From assembly GCA_963730225.1 (NCBI GenBank), contig CAVSQX010000004.1, positions 1,798,001 through 1,862,000 of the forward strand: DNA of 64,000 nucleotides, written 5' to 3'. Position 1 is the first letter of the stretch, and each line of letters begins with the position of its first letter. The DNA is from CAVSQX01 sp963730225 (GTDB taxonomy: Bacteria; Planctomycetota; Phycisphaerae; Tepidisphaerales; Tepidisphaeraceae). Below the pieces are notes generated by a model. The model was not told where the DNA came from and ran no database searches. It was given only the letters and a program-made list of their open reading frames with translations. Both the position numbers and the translations under genes were made by a program. Positions 53,666-63,043 of the stretch are shown here, one piece after another.

Positions 53666-54612
53666 ATGCGAAATGGAAAGACCAGCAAAAACGGCAATGG
53701 AGCCGCGACCCAATCCCCGGGGCACCGTCGCATCGCCGCTGAGCCCGCGCCCAGCGCCTGCCGGTCCTCAAAACCTACAAGATCTACATCGGCGGAAAAT
53801 TCCCCCGCACCGAATCGGGCCGGTATTTCCTGCTGAAGAATCCCAAAACCGAGCAACCCCTGGCCAACGTCTGCCTCTGCACCCGAAAAGATTTCCGCGA
53901 ATCCGTCGTCGCCGCCCGCTCGGCTCTTGCCGGCTGGTCAACACGCAGCGCCTACAACCGTGGGCAGATTCTCTATCGCATCGCCGAAATGCTCGAAGGC
54001 CGCGCGGCCCAATTTATCGCGGAGATGATCGAGCAGGGGTACGACCAAAAGCAGGCGAAAATCGAAATCGAGGCGGCCGTCGACCGGTTGGTTTACTACG
54101 CCGGCTGGGCCGACAAGTATCAACAGGTTTTCAGCAGCGTGAATCCCGTCGCCAGCTCGCATTTCAATTTCAGCGTGCTGGAGCCGACCGGAGTTGTTTC
54201 CATTCTCGCTCCGGAAAACTCCGCGCTGCTCGGGCTGATCTCCGCCCTCATTCCCGCCATCACCGGCGGCAACACCGTCATCGTGCTGGCCAGCCGACAA
54301 TTCGCGCTCACAGCCGTCACGCTCACGGAAGTTCTGGCCACCAGCGATCTGCCCGGCGGTGTGATCAATCTCCTCACCGGCGATCGCGGCGAGCTGCTCG
54401 AGCATTTCGCCAGCCACATGGATGTCAACGCCGTCATCTGCTGCGGCGATGATGCGAAGGAACACGCCGCCGTGCGCAGCAAGTCGGCGCTGAACGTCAA
54501 GCGAGCGATCATCTACGATCGCCCGGATTGGCTCAGCGACGACACACAAAGCCCGTATTTCATTCTCGACACGCAGGAAGTGAAGACGACGTGGCATCCG
54601 ATTGGATTGTGA
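53666..54612 (+). CDS. ALDH-like protein without the catalytic domain (one frameshift)
   Basis: The N-terminal half reads RLPVLKTYKIYIGGKFP and continues to ANVCLCTRKDFRESVVAARSALAGW, the standard ALDH start; ILAPENSALLGLISALIPAITGGNTVIVLASRQFAL is a coenzyme-site region that no longer looks canonical. It ends at 54612, just before the catalytic Cys domain, so it should be catalytically inactive. The start (ATG 53666, GGGAG eight bases upstream) and the main frame are joined by adding one C to the run 53750-53752, giving 315 residues. Shortened ALDH partners of this kind next to a full ALDH are known from deoC clusters. It may stabilise or regulate the enzyme. Confidence 0.8.
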
Positions 54613-54628
54613 CTTGCGCGGCGGGGCG

Positions 54629-55459
54629 ATGAAGGTTTTTTCTCTCCTGTTTCTATCGGCCATCCTGATCGTCGGCGGCCAAAGCGGTTGTACCGCCGCC
54701 ACCGCCGATAAACCACTCAGCCGCCCGCCGCCGTTTCTGCTGCACTTCCCGGGGATCGCCGGCAACAAGCCCATCGACAAAAATGTGACGCGCGGCATTC
54801 GGGAAGGAGGATTCGACGGCGAGATTCAAATCTACGACTGGACCCTCAACGATCCCGGCATGGACGCGCTGGTGGCGTATCATCGGAATCATCAGCAGGC
54901 CGCCAAGGCGTCTCAGCTGATCGCGCAGCATCGAATCGCCCAGCCGGATGGAAAAATCTTCGTGATGGGCCACAGTGGCGGCGCGGGGCTTGCAATCTGG
55001 GCCTTGGAGGATTTACCCGATGATGTGACGGTGAACACCGTCGTGCTGATGTCGCCGGCCGTTTCGCCGGATTACGATCTGAGCAAAGCGCTGCGGCATG
55101 TGACGGGAAAAATGTACGTCTTTTCCAGCCTGACCGACGTGATCGTTTTGGGAATGGGCACAAAACTTTTCGGCACCATCGACGGCGTGAAGACCGATGC
55201 CGCCGGGCGAGTCGGGTTTCGCCAACCGAGCGGCGCCGACCCCGCTGAATATGCCAAGCTGGTGCCGATGCCGTACGACACCGCGTGGTACAAGTACCAC
55301 GACATCGGCGATCACATCGGCGGCATGACGCGCACGTTCGGAAAAAATGTTCTCGCTCCGCTGCTGCTGGAGGGGAAAATGCCCCCGACCAGCGAGCCCA
55401 CCACCACGCAAACTCCCAGCGGCATCGGCCGCAAGTTGCCGGGCATCATCGCGCCGTGA
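54629..55459 (+). CDS. Lipoprotein with alpha/beta-hydrolase fold
   Basis: The signal ends in a lipobox near GGQSGC. The body has LLHFPGIAGNKPIDKNV (oxyanion region) and KIFVMGHSGGAGLAIWAL, a nucleophile elbow with Ser. A TSEPTTTQTPSG linker lies near the C-terminus. ATG 54629 comes 16 bases after the ALDH-like stop. A lipase/esterase-type activity is probable but no substrate can be proposed. Its 3' end overlaps the convergent membrane gene by 14 bases. Confidence 0.8.
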   Translation: MKVFSLLFLSAILIVGGQSGCTAATADKPLSRPPPFLLHFPGIAGNKPIDKNVTRGIREGGFDGEIQIYDWTLNDPGMDALVAYHRNHQQAAKASQLIAQHRIAQPDGKIFVMGHSGGAGLAIWALEDLPDDVTVNTVVLMSPAVSPDYDLSKALRHVTGKMYVFSSLTDVIVLGMGTKLFGTIDGVKTDAAGRVGFRQPSGADPAEYAKLVPMPYDTAWYKYHDIGDHIGGMTRTFGKNVLAPLLLEGKMPPTSEPTTTQTPSGIGRKLPGIIAP

Positions 55460-56087
55460 TCGGTTTTCTGCCGATGCTCGCAATCACGAAGAAAACGCCA
55501 GCGACGATCACCTGAAATAGCACGCATGGAATTACAGTTCCAGGCAATTGGTACGCCGCGTCCTGTCCCAAATTCGTCAATCCGTAGGCGATGCGCTGCT
55601 CGGTCCAGATTCCCAGATTCACGGCGGCGGTGTTTATGGCAAACAACGGATGAATTCTCACCGCCAAGACAATGCGACCGCCCGCCAGCCATGGGGACAT
55701 CCAGATCGGCCAGGTGAGCCATGCCAGCGAAAGGATCGTCGCAGCGCCGGCCGCCAAAACGGGTGGTATTCGCCATCGAGCCAGTACAGCAGCGCCGCCG
55801 GCAACTGCGAATGTGAAGGCGCACAGCACCGCAATGCAACCGAACCAGGCCGAAACGCCAATCGCATGTTGAAACACGGGAATGGTCCAGAGAAGCGCGC
55901 TTGTCGCCGCGATCGCCGTTGCCGCCCAAAACGCGCCCGATTCTCGAACCGCAAACGGCGGCACGATTATGGCGACAAAACAAATCGACCCCAGAAAAAA
56001 ATCGAGCGACGGCCCGGCGACGGCGTAACAGGCGGCCGCCGCCAGCAGCGCCGCAACTGCTGCGGCAATGGTGTGGAAAAATCTCAC
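55446..56087 (-). CDS. Multi-pass membrane protein, Yip1-like, unknown function
   Basis: The 213-residue protein has about five hydrophobic helices (AAAVAALLAAAACYAVAG, GSICFVAIIVPPFAV, AWFGCIAVLCAFTFAVAGG, AGAATILSLAWLTWPIW and CVLFQVIVAGVFFVIASIG). GTG 56087 overlaps the stop of the YdjY gene, so translation is coupled. The pattern resembles Yip1/YIF membrane proteins often seen in bacteria beside lipoproteins. A frame open further upstream has no coding character. Confidence 0.65.
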   Translation of the reverse strand: MRFFHTIAAAVAALLAAAACYAVAGPSLDFFLGSICFVAIIVPPFAVRESGAFWAATAIAATSALLWTIPVFQHAIGVSAWFGCIAVLCAFTFAVAGGAAVLARWRIPPVLAAGAATILSLAWLTWPIWMSPWLAGGRIVLAVRIHPLFAINTAAVNLGIWTEQRIAYGLTNLGQDAAYQLPGTVIPCVLFQVIVAGVFFVIASIGRKPITAR

Positions 56088-56773
56088 GGAGCGGGCTGCG
56101 TCGTTGGCGCGGCGGGTGCGGCAGGGGGGGCCGGGGAGATAATCATCGTCACCGGTGTATCGGTCGGCGGCATCGCATCTGGATTTCGTTCCCATTCCCG
56201 CGCTTCCATCGCCCGGCTTTTCAACGCGGGAACATCCAGCACCGACGTTTCATTGTTAATCACACCCACCAAATGCCCGGCCATGTCGGCCGCGTAGGTT
56301 CCATCCGGCATCGTCCGCGCCCCGCTGAAGCACCAGACAAAATCCTCCGCGGGTTTCTTCGTGTTGACATCGCGCATCCATTGGCAGGCCGGCACATCGA
56401 AATGCTTTCCATCCAGATCGTACGCAAAGCGGATTTTTATCAGCGGGCCCGTCGGCGGCAACCATGCTTTTTCCGTTTCGGAATAATGAATCGGTTCACC
56501 GGGCTTCAAGCCCAGCATCAGCAGCGCCAGATGCAAATCCGATGGCCGAGCTTCGGTTCGCACGATCGCTTCGTACTCATTGGTGTTGGTCATCACCGCC
56601 AGAAATTCCAGCGGATAATCCGCCTTCACCGCCTTGCATTCCACGTGAATCTGTTTTGCGTTTACATCCACTTCGATGTGCGGTAATTTCCCCACCGGCT
56701 GCGTGGCGGGGCCGGCCATCACCCGGCAGCACAGAAGCAGCGGAAGGAAAACCAGTCGCTTCACGTGAGCCAT
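56084..56773 (-). CDS. Exported YdjY-domain protein
   Basis: A signal peptide (RLVFLPLLLCCRVMA) is followed by PATQPVG and the YdjY core: IHVECKAVKADYPLEFLAVMTNTNEYEAIVRTEARPSDLHLALLMLGLKPG, then PACQWMRD and a Pro/Ala-rich tail ending APTTQPAP. The function of YdjY domains is unknown; they are often linked to iron-sulfur proteins. Its stop overlaps the GTG of the membrane protein gene, so they may act together. It is divergent from the fucosidase gene. Confidence 0.82.
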   Translation of the reverse strand: MAHVKRLVFLPLLLCCRVMAGPATQPVGKLPHIEVDVNAKQIHVECKAVKADYPLEFLAVMTNTNEYEAIVRTEARPSDLHLALLMLGLKPGEPIHYSETEKAWLPPTGPLIKIRFAYDLDGKHFDVPACQWMRDVNTKKPAEDFVWCFSGARTMPDGTYAADMAGHLVGVINNETSVLDVPALKSRAMEAREWERNPDAMPPTDTPVTMIISPAPPAAPAAPTTQPAP

Positions 56774-56793
56774 TTTACCCTTGGAACGGATTG

Positions 56794-56938
56794 TTCACCA
56801 CGGAGCACGCGGAGGGCACGGAGAGAAAATCAAAAAGTTCAGCGGGCCTTTTCTTTTTTACTTCAACGTTGAGAGTTGAGCGTTGCATGGATCTACTCTT
56901 GGCTTTCCTCCGTGTCCTCCGTGCCCTCCGTGGTGAAT
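56794..56938. repeat. CACGGAG palindrome, copy 3, with an 80-base loop
   Basis: Arms 56794-56826 and 56904-56938 share the CACGGAG units. The loop is much longer than in the other copies and contains a second small inverted repeat (CTTCAACGTTGAGAGTTGAGCG). It separates the divergent YdjY and fucosidase genes, so both promoters would lie in or near it. Confidence 0.85.
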
Positions 56939-56950
56939 TGGAGTTTTGTC

Positions 56951-58579
56951 ATGCGAAACATGATTAGTGCCGGCATGGCCATGATCTTGTTAATCGGTAC
57001 GGCGGCGCTTGCCGACGATTACACCGAGCCGATGGCCTCCGGCCCCTATCAGCCGAATTGGGATTCGCTCAAGCAATACAAAACTCCCGACTGGTACCGC
57101 GACGCCAAGTTTGCCATCTGGGCTCACTGGGACGCGCAGTGCGTGCCCGAACAGGGCGATTGGTACGCCCGCAAAATGTACATGCAGGGCGATCACGACT
57201 ACCAATATCAGGTCGATCATTACGGCCATCCCAGCAAGGTCGGCTTCAAAGACATCGACAACCTGTGGCACGCCGAAAACTGGGACCCGGAAAAACTGAT
57301 CGCCCTCTACAAAGCCGCCGGCGCTCAGATGTTCGTCGCCTTGGCAAACCATCACGACAACTTCGATTGCTTCGACAGCAAATATCAGCCGTGGAATTCG
57401 GTGAACATCGGCCCGCACAAAGACATCGTCGGCACCTGGGCCAACGCAGCTCGGGCGGCGGGATTGCGCTTCGGCGTGACCGTTCACGCCGCTCACGCCT
57501 GGAGCTGGTATGAAGTCGCCCAAGGCTCCGACAAAACCGGCCCGCTCGCCGGCGTGCCGTATGACGGCAAGCTCACCAAGGCCGATGGCAAAGGAACCTG
57601 GTGGGACGGCCTCGATCCGCAGGATTTGTACGCTCAAAACCACACGCCGGGAAAAAAACTCGTTTGGGATTGGGACCCCAAGCAGGGCAGCAGCATTCCC
57701 GACGCCGCTTACTGCAACAAGTTCTACAATCGCACCGTCGATCTGATCAACAAATATCATCCCGATCTGATCTACTTCGACGACACGATTCTGCCGCTCT
57801 ACCAGGTCAGCGATGTCGGGCTGAAGCTCGCCGCTCATTACTACAACAGCAGCGCCGCCCTTCACGACGGCGTCGTCGACGGCGTGCTCACGGGCAAGGG
57901 ACTTAATCCCGACCAGCGGCAGTGCATCACCTGGGATCTGGAGCGCGGCGAAACCGATCGCATCGAGCCGCAGGCCTGGCAAACCGACACCTGTATTGGC
58001 CAATGGCATTACGATGCCGCCGTCTTCCAGCAGCATCGCTACAAAACCGCCGACACGATCATCCACACGCTTTGCGACATCGTCAGCAAAAACGGCAACC
58101 TCCAGTTGAGCATTCCCGTCAAAGGCGACGGCACCATCGATAGCGACGAGGTGGCGTTCCTCCAGGAAATGGCCAAATGGATGACCATCAACAGAGAGGC
58201 CATTTTCGGCACGCGCCCATGGTCGATCTACGGCGAAGGCCCCGCCGCCGCCCGTGCCGCGGCTACGACCCAACCGCGCGCCGGAAATTTCAACGAAGGC
58301 CGCCGCCCGCCGCTCGGGGCTTCCGACATTCGCTTCACCACCAAAGGCGACACGCTTTTCGCCATCGTCATGGGTTGGCCCAACGATGGAAAGTTGACGA
58401 TCAAATCGCTGGCGACCGATTCACCGAATTACACCGGCGACATCGGCGATGTGCATTTGCTGGGTGTCGACGCGAAGCTGGATGCGAAGCGCGATCAGGA
58501 TGGATTGACGATCACGCTGCCGGCCGACAAGCCATGCGATCACGCCGTGGTATTCAAGATCGATCACGCCGGAACGTAA
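56951..58579 (+). CDS. Alpha-L-fucosidase, GH29
   Basis: It releases alpha-linked fucose from glycans. After the signal peptide (MISAGMAMILLIGTAALA) come PDWYRDAKFAIWAHWDAQCVP, YKAAGAQMFVALANHHDNFDCFDSKY and DLIYFDDTILPL, which holds the GH29 Asp nucleophile, then NLQLSIPVKGDGTID and a C-terminal beta domain with a AATTQPRAG linker. GGAG lies eight bases before ATG 56951; an earlier frame from 56876 lies in the repeat. Length 542 aa is normal. Secretion is likely. Confidence 0.93.
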   Translation: MRNMISAGMAMILLIGTAALADDYTEPMASGPYQPNWDSLKQYKTPDWYRDAKFAIWAHWDAQCVPEQGDWYARKMYMQGDHDYQYQVDHYGHPSKVGFKDIDNLWHAENWDPEKLIALYKAAGAQMFVALANHHDNFDCFDSKYQPWNSVNIGPHKDIVGTWANAARAAGLRFGVTVHAAHAWSWYEVAQGSDKTGPLAGVPYDGKLTKADGKGTWWDGLDPQDLYAQNHTPGKKLVWDWDPKQGSSIPDAAYCNKFYNRTVDLINKYHPDLIYFDDTILPLYQVSDVGLKLAAHYYNSSAALHDGVVDGVLTGKGLNPDQRQCITWDLERGETDRIEPQAWQTDTCIGQWHYDAAVFQQHRYKTADTIIHTLCDIVSKNGNLQLSIPVKGDGTIDSDEVAFLQEMAKWMTINREAIFGTRPWSIYGEGPAAARAAATTQPRAGNFNEGRRPPLGASDIRFTTKGDTLFAIVMGWPNDGKLTIKSLATDSPNYTGDIGDVHLLGVDAKLDAKRDQDGLTITLPADKPCDHAVVFKIDHAGT

Positions 58580-58580
58580 A

Positions 58581-60109
58581 TCACTTCTGCCGCCACACCG
58601 GATCGTGCGCCGCATCGCTGGCCCGCTCGAACCAGCGCGTCATGATCGTCTTGCCCTGCGTATAAAACAAAATCGATTCGCGCCCCTGAATGTGCAAATC
58701 GCCGAAGAACGATTGGTTCCAGCCCGTGAACGGAAACCACGCCATCGGAGCCGGCACGCCGATGTTGATGCCGATCATCCCGGCGTTGAAATGCTGCTTG
58801 AATTGCCGGGCCGCCCATCCGCTCTGGGTGAAAATCGACGCCCCGTTGCCGTACGGGCTGTTGCGGCCGATCTCCAGCGCTTGTTCCAGCGATGTCGCGC
58901 GAATGACCGACAAAACCGGCCCGAAGATTTCCTCGCCGGCCAGTTTGGTCCCCGGCTTCACGTGATCGACGACGCTGGGCCGCAGAAAAAATCCCCGCGG
59001 CCGGGAACATCGCGCCGGCCGTCCAGCGCCACCGACGCCCCTTCCGATTCCCCGATCTTCAAAAACCCCGCGACGCGATCGCGATGTGCCGCCGTGATCA
59101 ACGGCCCCATTTCCACCGTCGGATCGCTGTCGGTTGGCCCGACTTTCATTTTCGAAGCTTTCTCGACCAGTCGGCCGACCATTTCATCGCCGATTCCGCC
59201 GACGGAAACCGCCACCGATCCCGCCATGCAGCGTTCTCCCGCGCATCCATACGCCGACGCCGCCAGCGCCGCCACCGCCTGATCCAAATCCGCATCGGGC
59301 ATGATGATCAAATGATTCTTCGCTCCGCCCGCCGACTGCACGCGCTTCCCGTGTTTCGTGCCGGTTTCGTAAACATATTTGGCGATCGCCGTTGAGCCGA
59401 CGAACGAAATCGCTTTCACCTGCGGATGGGTCAGCAGCACATCGACGCATTCCTTGTCGCCGTGCACGATGTTGAACACACCCGCCGGCACGCCCGCTTC
59501 CACCAGCAGTTCGCCGACGAGATTCGCCGACAGCGGAACTTTTTCCGACGGTTTGAGCACGAAAGTGTTCCCGCATGCCAGCGCGATCGGAAACATCCAC
59601 ATCGGCACCATCGCCGGGAAATTGAACGGCGTGATGCCGACGCAAACGCCGACGGGATGACGGACCGTTTCCGCATCCACATTGGTAGCCAGGTTCGGCA
59701 AAATTTCCCCCATCAGCATGTTCGGCGCTCCGCAGGCGAATTCGACCACTTCGATTCCCCGATGCACGCTGGCCCGCGCTTCGGTGATGGTTTTGCCGTG
59801 CTCGCGGGTCACCGTGGCCGCCAGCCGCTCGAAGTTCTTCATCAAAATTTCGCGGAATCGAAACAGCAGCCGGGCCCGCTCCACCGCCGGCGTCTGCGCC
59901 CACGCCGGCAGCGCCGCCGCGGCCGCCTCGACCGCTTTGGCCGTTTCCGCCGCCGTGCACATCGGCACGCGCGCGATCACTTCACCGGTCGATGGATTAA
60001 AAACGTCGCCGCGCCGGCTCGATGAACTGCTTTCCCATTTCCCGTCGCGAAGAATCAGAACATCCGCAGCATTGGAAGATCGGGGCGCGTCGATGGCGGG
60101 GGCGGTCAT
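58581..60109 (-). CDS. mmsA: Methylmalonate-semialdehyde dehydrogenase, acylating (one frameshift)
   Basis: MmsA converts (methyl)malonate semialdehyde and CoA to acetyl- or propionyl-CoA with loss of CO2. It has FNPSTGEVIARVP, GVCVGITPFNFPAMVPMWMFPIALACGNTFVLKPSE, VGSTAIAKYVYETG, QSAGGAKNHLIIMPDAD, GCAGERCMAGSVAV with the catalytic Cys, and the diagnostic C-terminal VPAPMAWFPFTGWNQSFFGDLH. Adding one base to the A6 run 58986-58991 joins the two frames (GDFFLRPSVVDHV) into 509 residues. AAGGAAA precedes ATG 60109. It is divergent from the aminotransferase of the same likely pathway. Confidence 0.94.
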
Positions 60110-60246
60110 GAGAATTTCCTTTTCAAAGGGTGCAATAACCGTAGCATTGCCGGACCGGCCGGGCAAATTTTTCTGGACAGAAAACCGGCGAATGATATCC
60201 TAGCGGGGTTGCAAATTCCGAGGCAATTTTTGGAAAACCAAGCCCG

Positions 60247-61539
60247 ATGAGCACTTCGCAAGCGGTCGACAAACACAAGAAATTCCTCTTCCCCGCCGTC
60301 TCGATGTACTACCAGGAGCCCATCGCTCTGGTGCGCGGCGAAGGGAACTACGTCTGGGACGATCAGGGTAAAAAATACCTGGATGCCTTCGGCGGCGTGC
60401 TGACCGTTTCCGTCGGCCACGCCAATCCGAAAGTCGTTCAGGCGATCGTCGAGCAGGTGAAGAAAATCAATCACACCTCGACGCTCTACGCCAACGAGCA
60501 GCAGTCGGAACTGGCGGAAAAACTGGCGTCGATTTCGCCGGGGAATCTGAAAAAATCTTTCTTCACCAGCAGCGGAACCGAGGCAAACGAAACCGCGATG
60601 AACGCCGCCCGCCACGCGACCGGCCGGCTGGAACTGGTCGTGCTCCGGCACAGTTATTCCGGTCGATCCGCCCAGACTCTGGCCGCCTGCGGGCAAAGCA
60701 CCTGGAAAAAACTTCCGCCGCTGGTGCCGGGAATTCATCACGCCCATGCTCCATACTGTTATCGCTGTCCGTTCAACCTGGAATATCCCACCTGTGGCAT
60801 CAAGTGCGCCGAAGACATTGAAGAATTAATTCTGACCGAAACCAGCGGCGAAATCGCCGCGTTCATGGCCGAGACCATCATCGGCTCTGGTGGGTTCATC
60901 GTTCCGCCCCCCGGATATTTCGAGAAGGCAACCGCGATCGCACGCAAGTACGGCGGCCTGTTCATCGCCGACGAAGTTCAAACCGCCTGGGGCCGCACCG
61001 GCCAGCACTGGTGGGGAATTCAGCACTGGGACGCCAAGCCCGACATCATGGTTTCCGCCAAGGGCATGGGCAACGGCGCGCCGGTGGCCATGACCATCGC
61101 CACGCCCGAAGTCGCCGACAAATTCCCCGGCATCACCTTCGCCACCTTCGGCGGAAACCCTGTTTCCATGGCCGCCGCACGATCCACCATCGCCGTCATC
61201 GAAGAACAACATCTTCTGGAAAACTGCAAAACCGTCGGCGCGTATCTGGGCGAAAAATTCAAAGGCCTGAAAGAAAAATACCCCGTCGTCGGCGACGCCC
61301 GCGGCCTGGGCATGATGCAGGCCATCGAACTGGTCAAAGACCGCAAAACCAGGGAACCCAATCCGCAAGCGACGATAAAAGTTTTCGAAGAAACCAAAAA
61401 GCGCGGCGTGCTCATCGGCAAAGGCGGCGTCTACGGCAACGTCATCCGCACCGGCCTGATGCTCAACGCCGGCAAATCGCAGGTGGACGAACTGGTCGAA
61501 GCGATGGATGCGGGGCTGGCCGCCGTGACTCAAGGGTGA
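60247..61539 (+). CDS. Class III omega-aminotransferase
   Basis: This PLP enzyme has VRGEGNYVWDDQGKKYLDAFGGV, SSGTEANETAMNAAR, GYFEKATAIARKYGGLFIADEVQTAWGRTG (Asp that contacts the PLP ring) and VSAKGMGNGAPV with the Schiff-base Lys. The group includes alanine-glyoxylate, beta-alanine and 4-aminobutyrate aminotransferases. Its neighbours suggest beta-alanine (or 3-aminoisobutyrate) as the donor. ATG 60247 has no strong ribosome site. Length 430 aa is normal. Confidence 0.9.
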   Translation: MSTSQAVDKHKKFLFPAVSMYYQEPIALVRGEGNYVWDDQGKKYLDAFGGVLTVSVGHANPKVVQAIVEQVKKINHTSTLYANEQQSELAEKLASISPGNLKKSFFTSSGTEANETAMNAARHATGRLELVVLRHSYSGRSAQTLAACGQSTWKKLPPLVPGIHHAHAPYCYRCPFNLEYPTCGIKCAEDIEELILTETSGEIAAFMAETIIGSGGFIVPPPGYFEKATAIARKYGGLFIADEVQTAWGRTGQHWWGIQHWDAKPDIMVSAKGMGNGAPVAMTIATPEVADKFPGITFATFGGNPVSMAAARSTIAVIEEQHLLENCKTVGAYLGEKFKGLKEKYPVVGDARGLGMMQAIELVKDRKTREPNPQATIKVFEETKKRGVLIGKGGVYGNVIRTGLMLNAGKSQVDELVEAMDAGLAAVTQG

Positions 61540-61540
61540 A

Positions 61541-61615
61541 ATCACCACGGAGACACGGAGGACACGGAGCAGAAATTAGCGATGAATTCTCCGTGTTCTC
61601 CGTGTCTCCGTGGTT
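61541..61615. repeat. CACGGAG palindrome, copy 4
   Basis: Arms 61541-61574 and 61584-61615 are complementary with a short loop. It lies in the gap between the aminotransferase and dihydropyrimidinase genes and could act as an RNA hairpin in a shared transcript. Confidence 0.9.
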
Positions 61616-61635
61616 ACTTCGCCTTCAGGTGAACC

Positions 61636-63014
<1,379 letters not shown>

Positions 63015-63043
63015 ATGCGAATTTCCTGCCCGCCGTTTCCCGG

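Noticed and set aside
53673..54452. Arg-rich + strand frame overlapping the ALDH-like gene
   Set aside because: Composition is that of an out-of-frame reading; the ALDH frame is conserved.
43261..61615. CACGGAG repeats as a CRISPR array
   Set aside because: The copies are palindromic, dispersed over 18 kb and have no regular spacers or cas genes.
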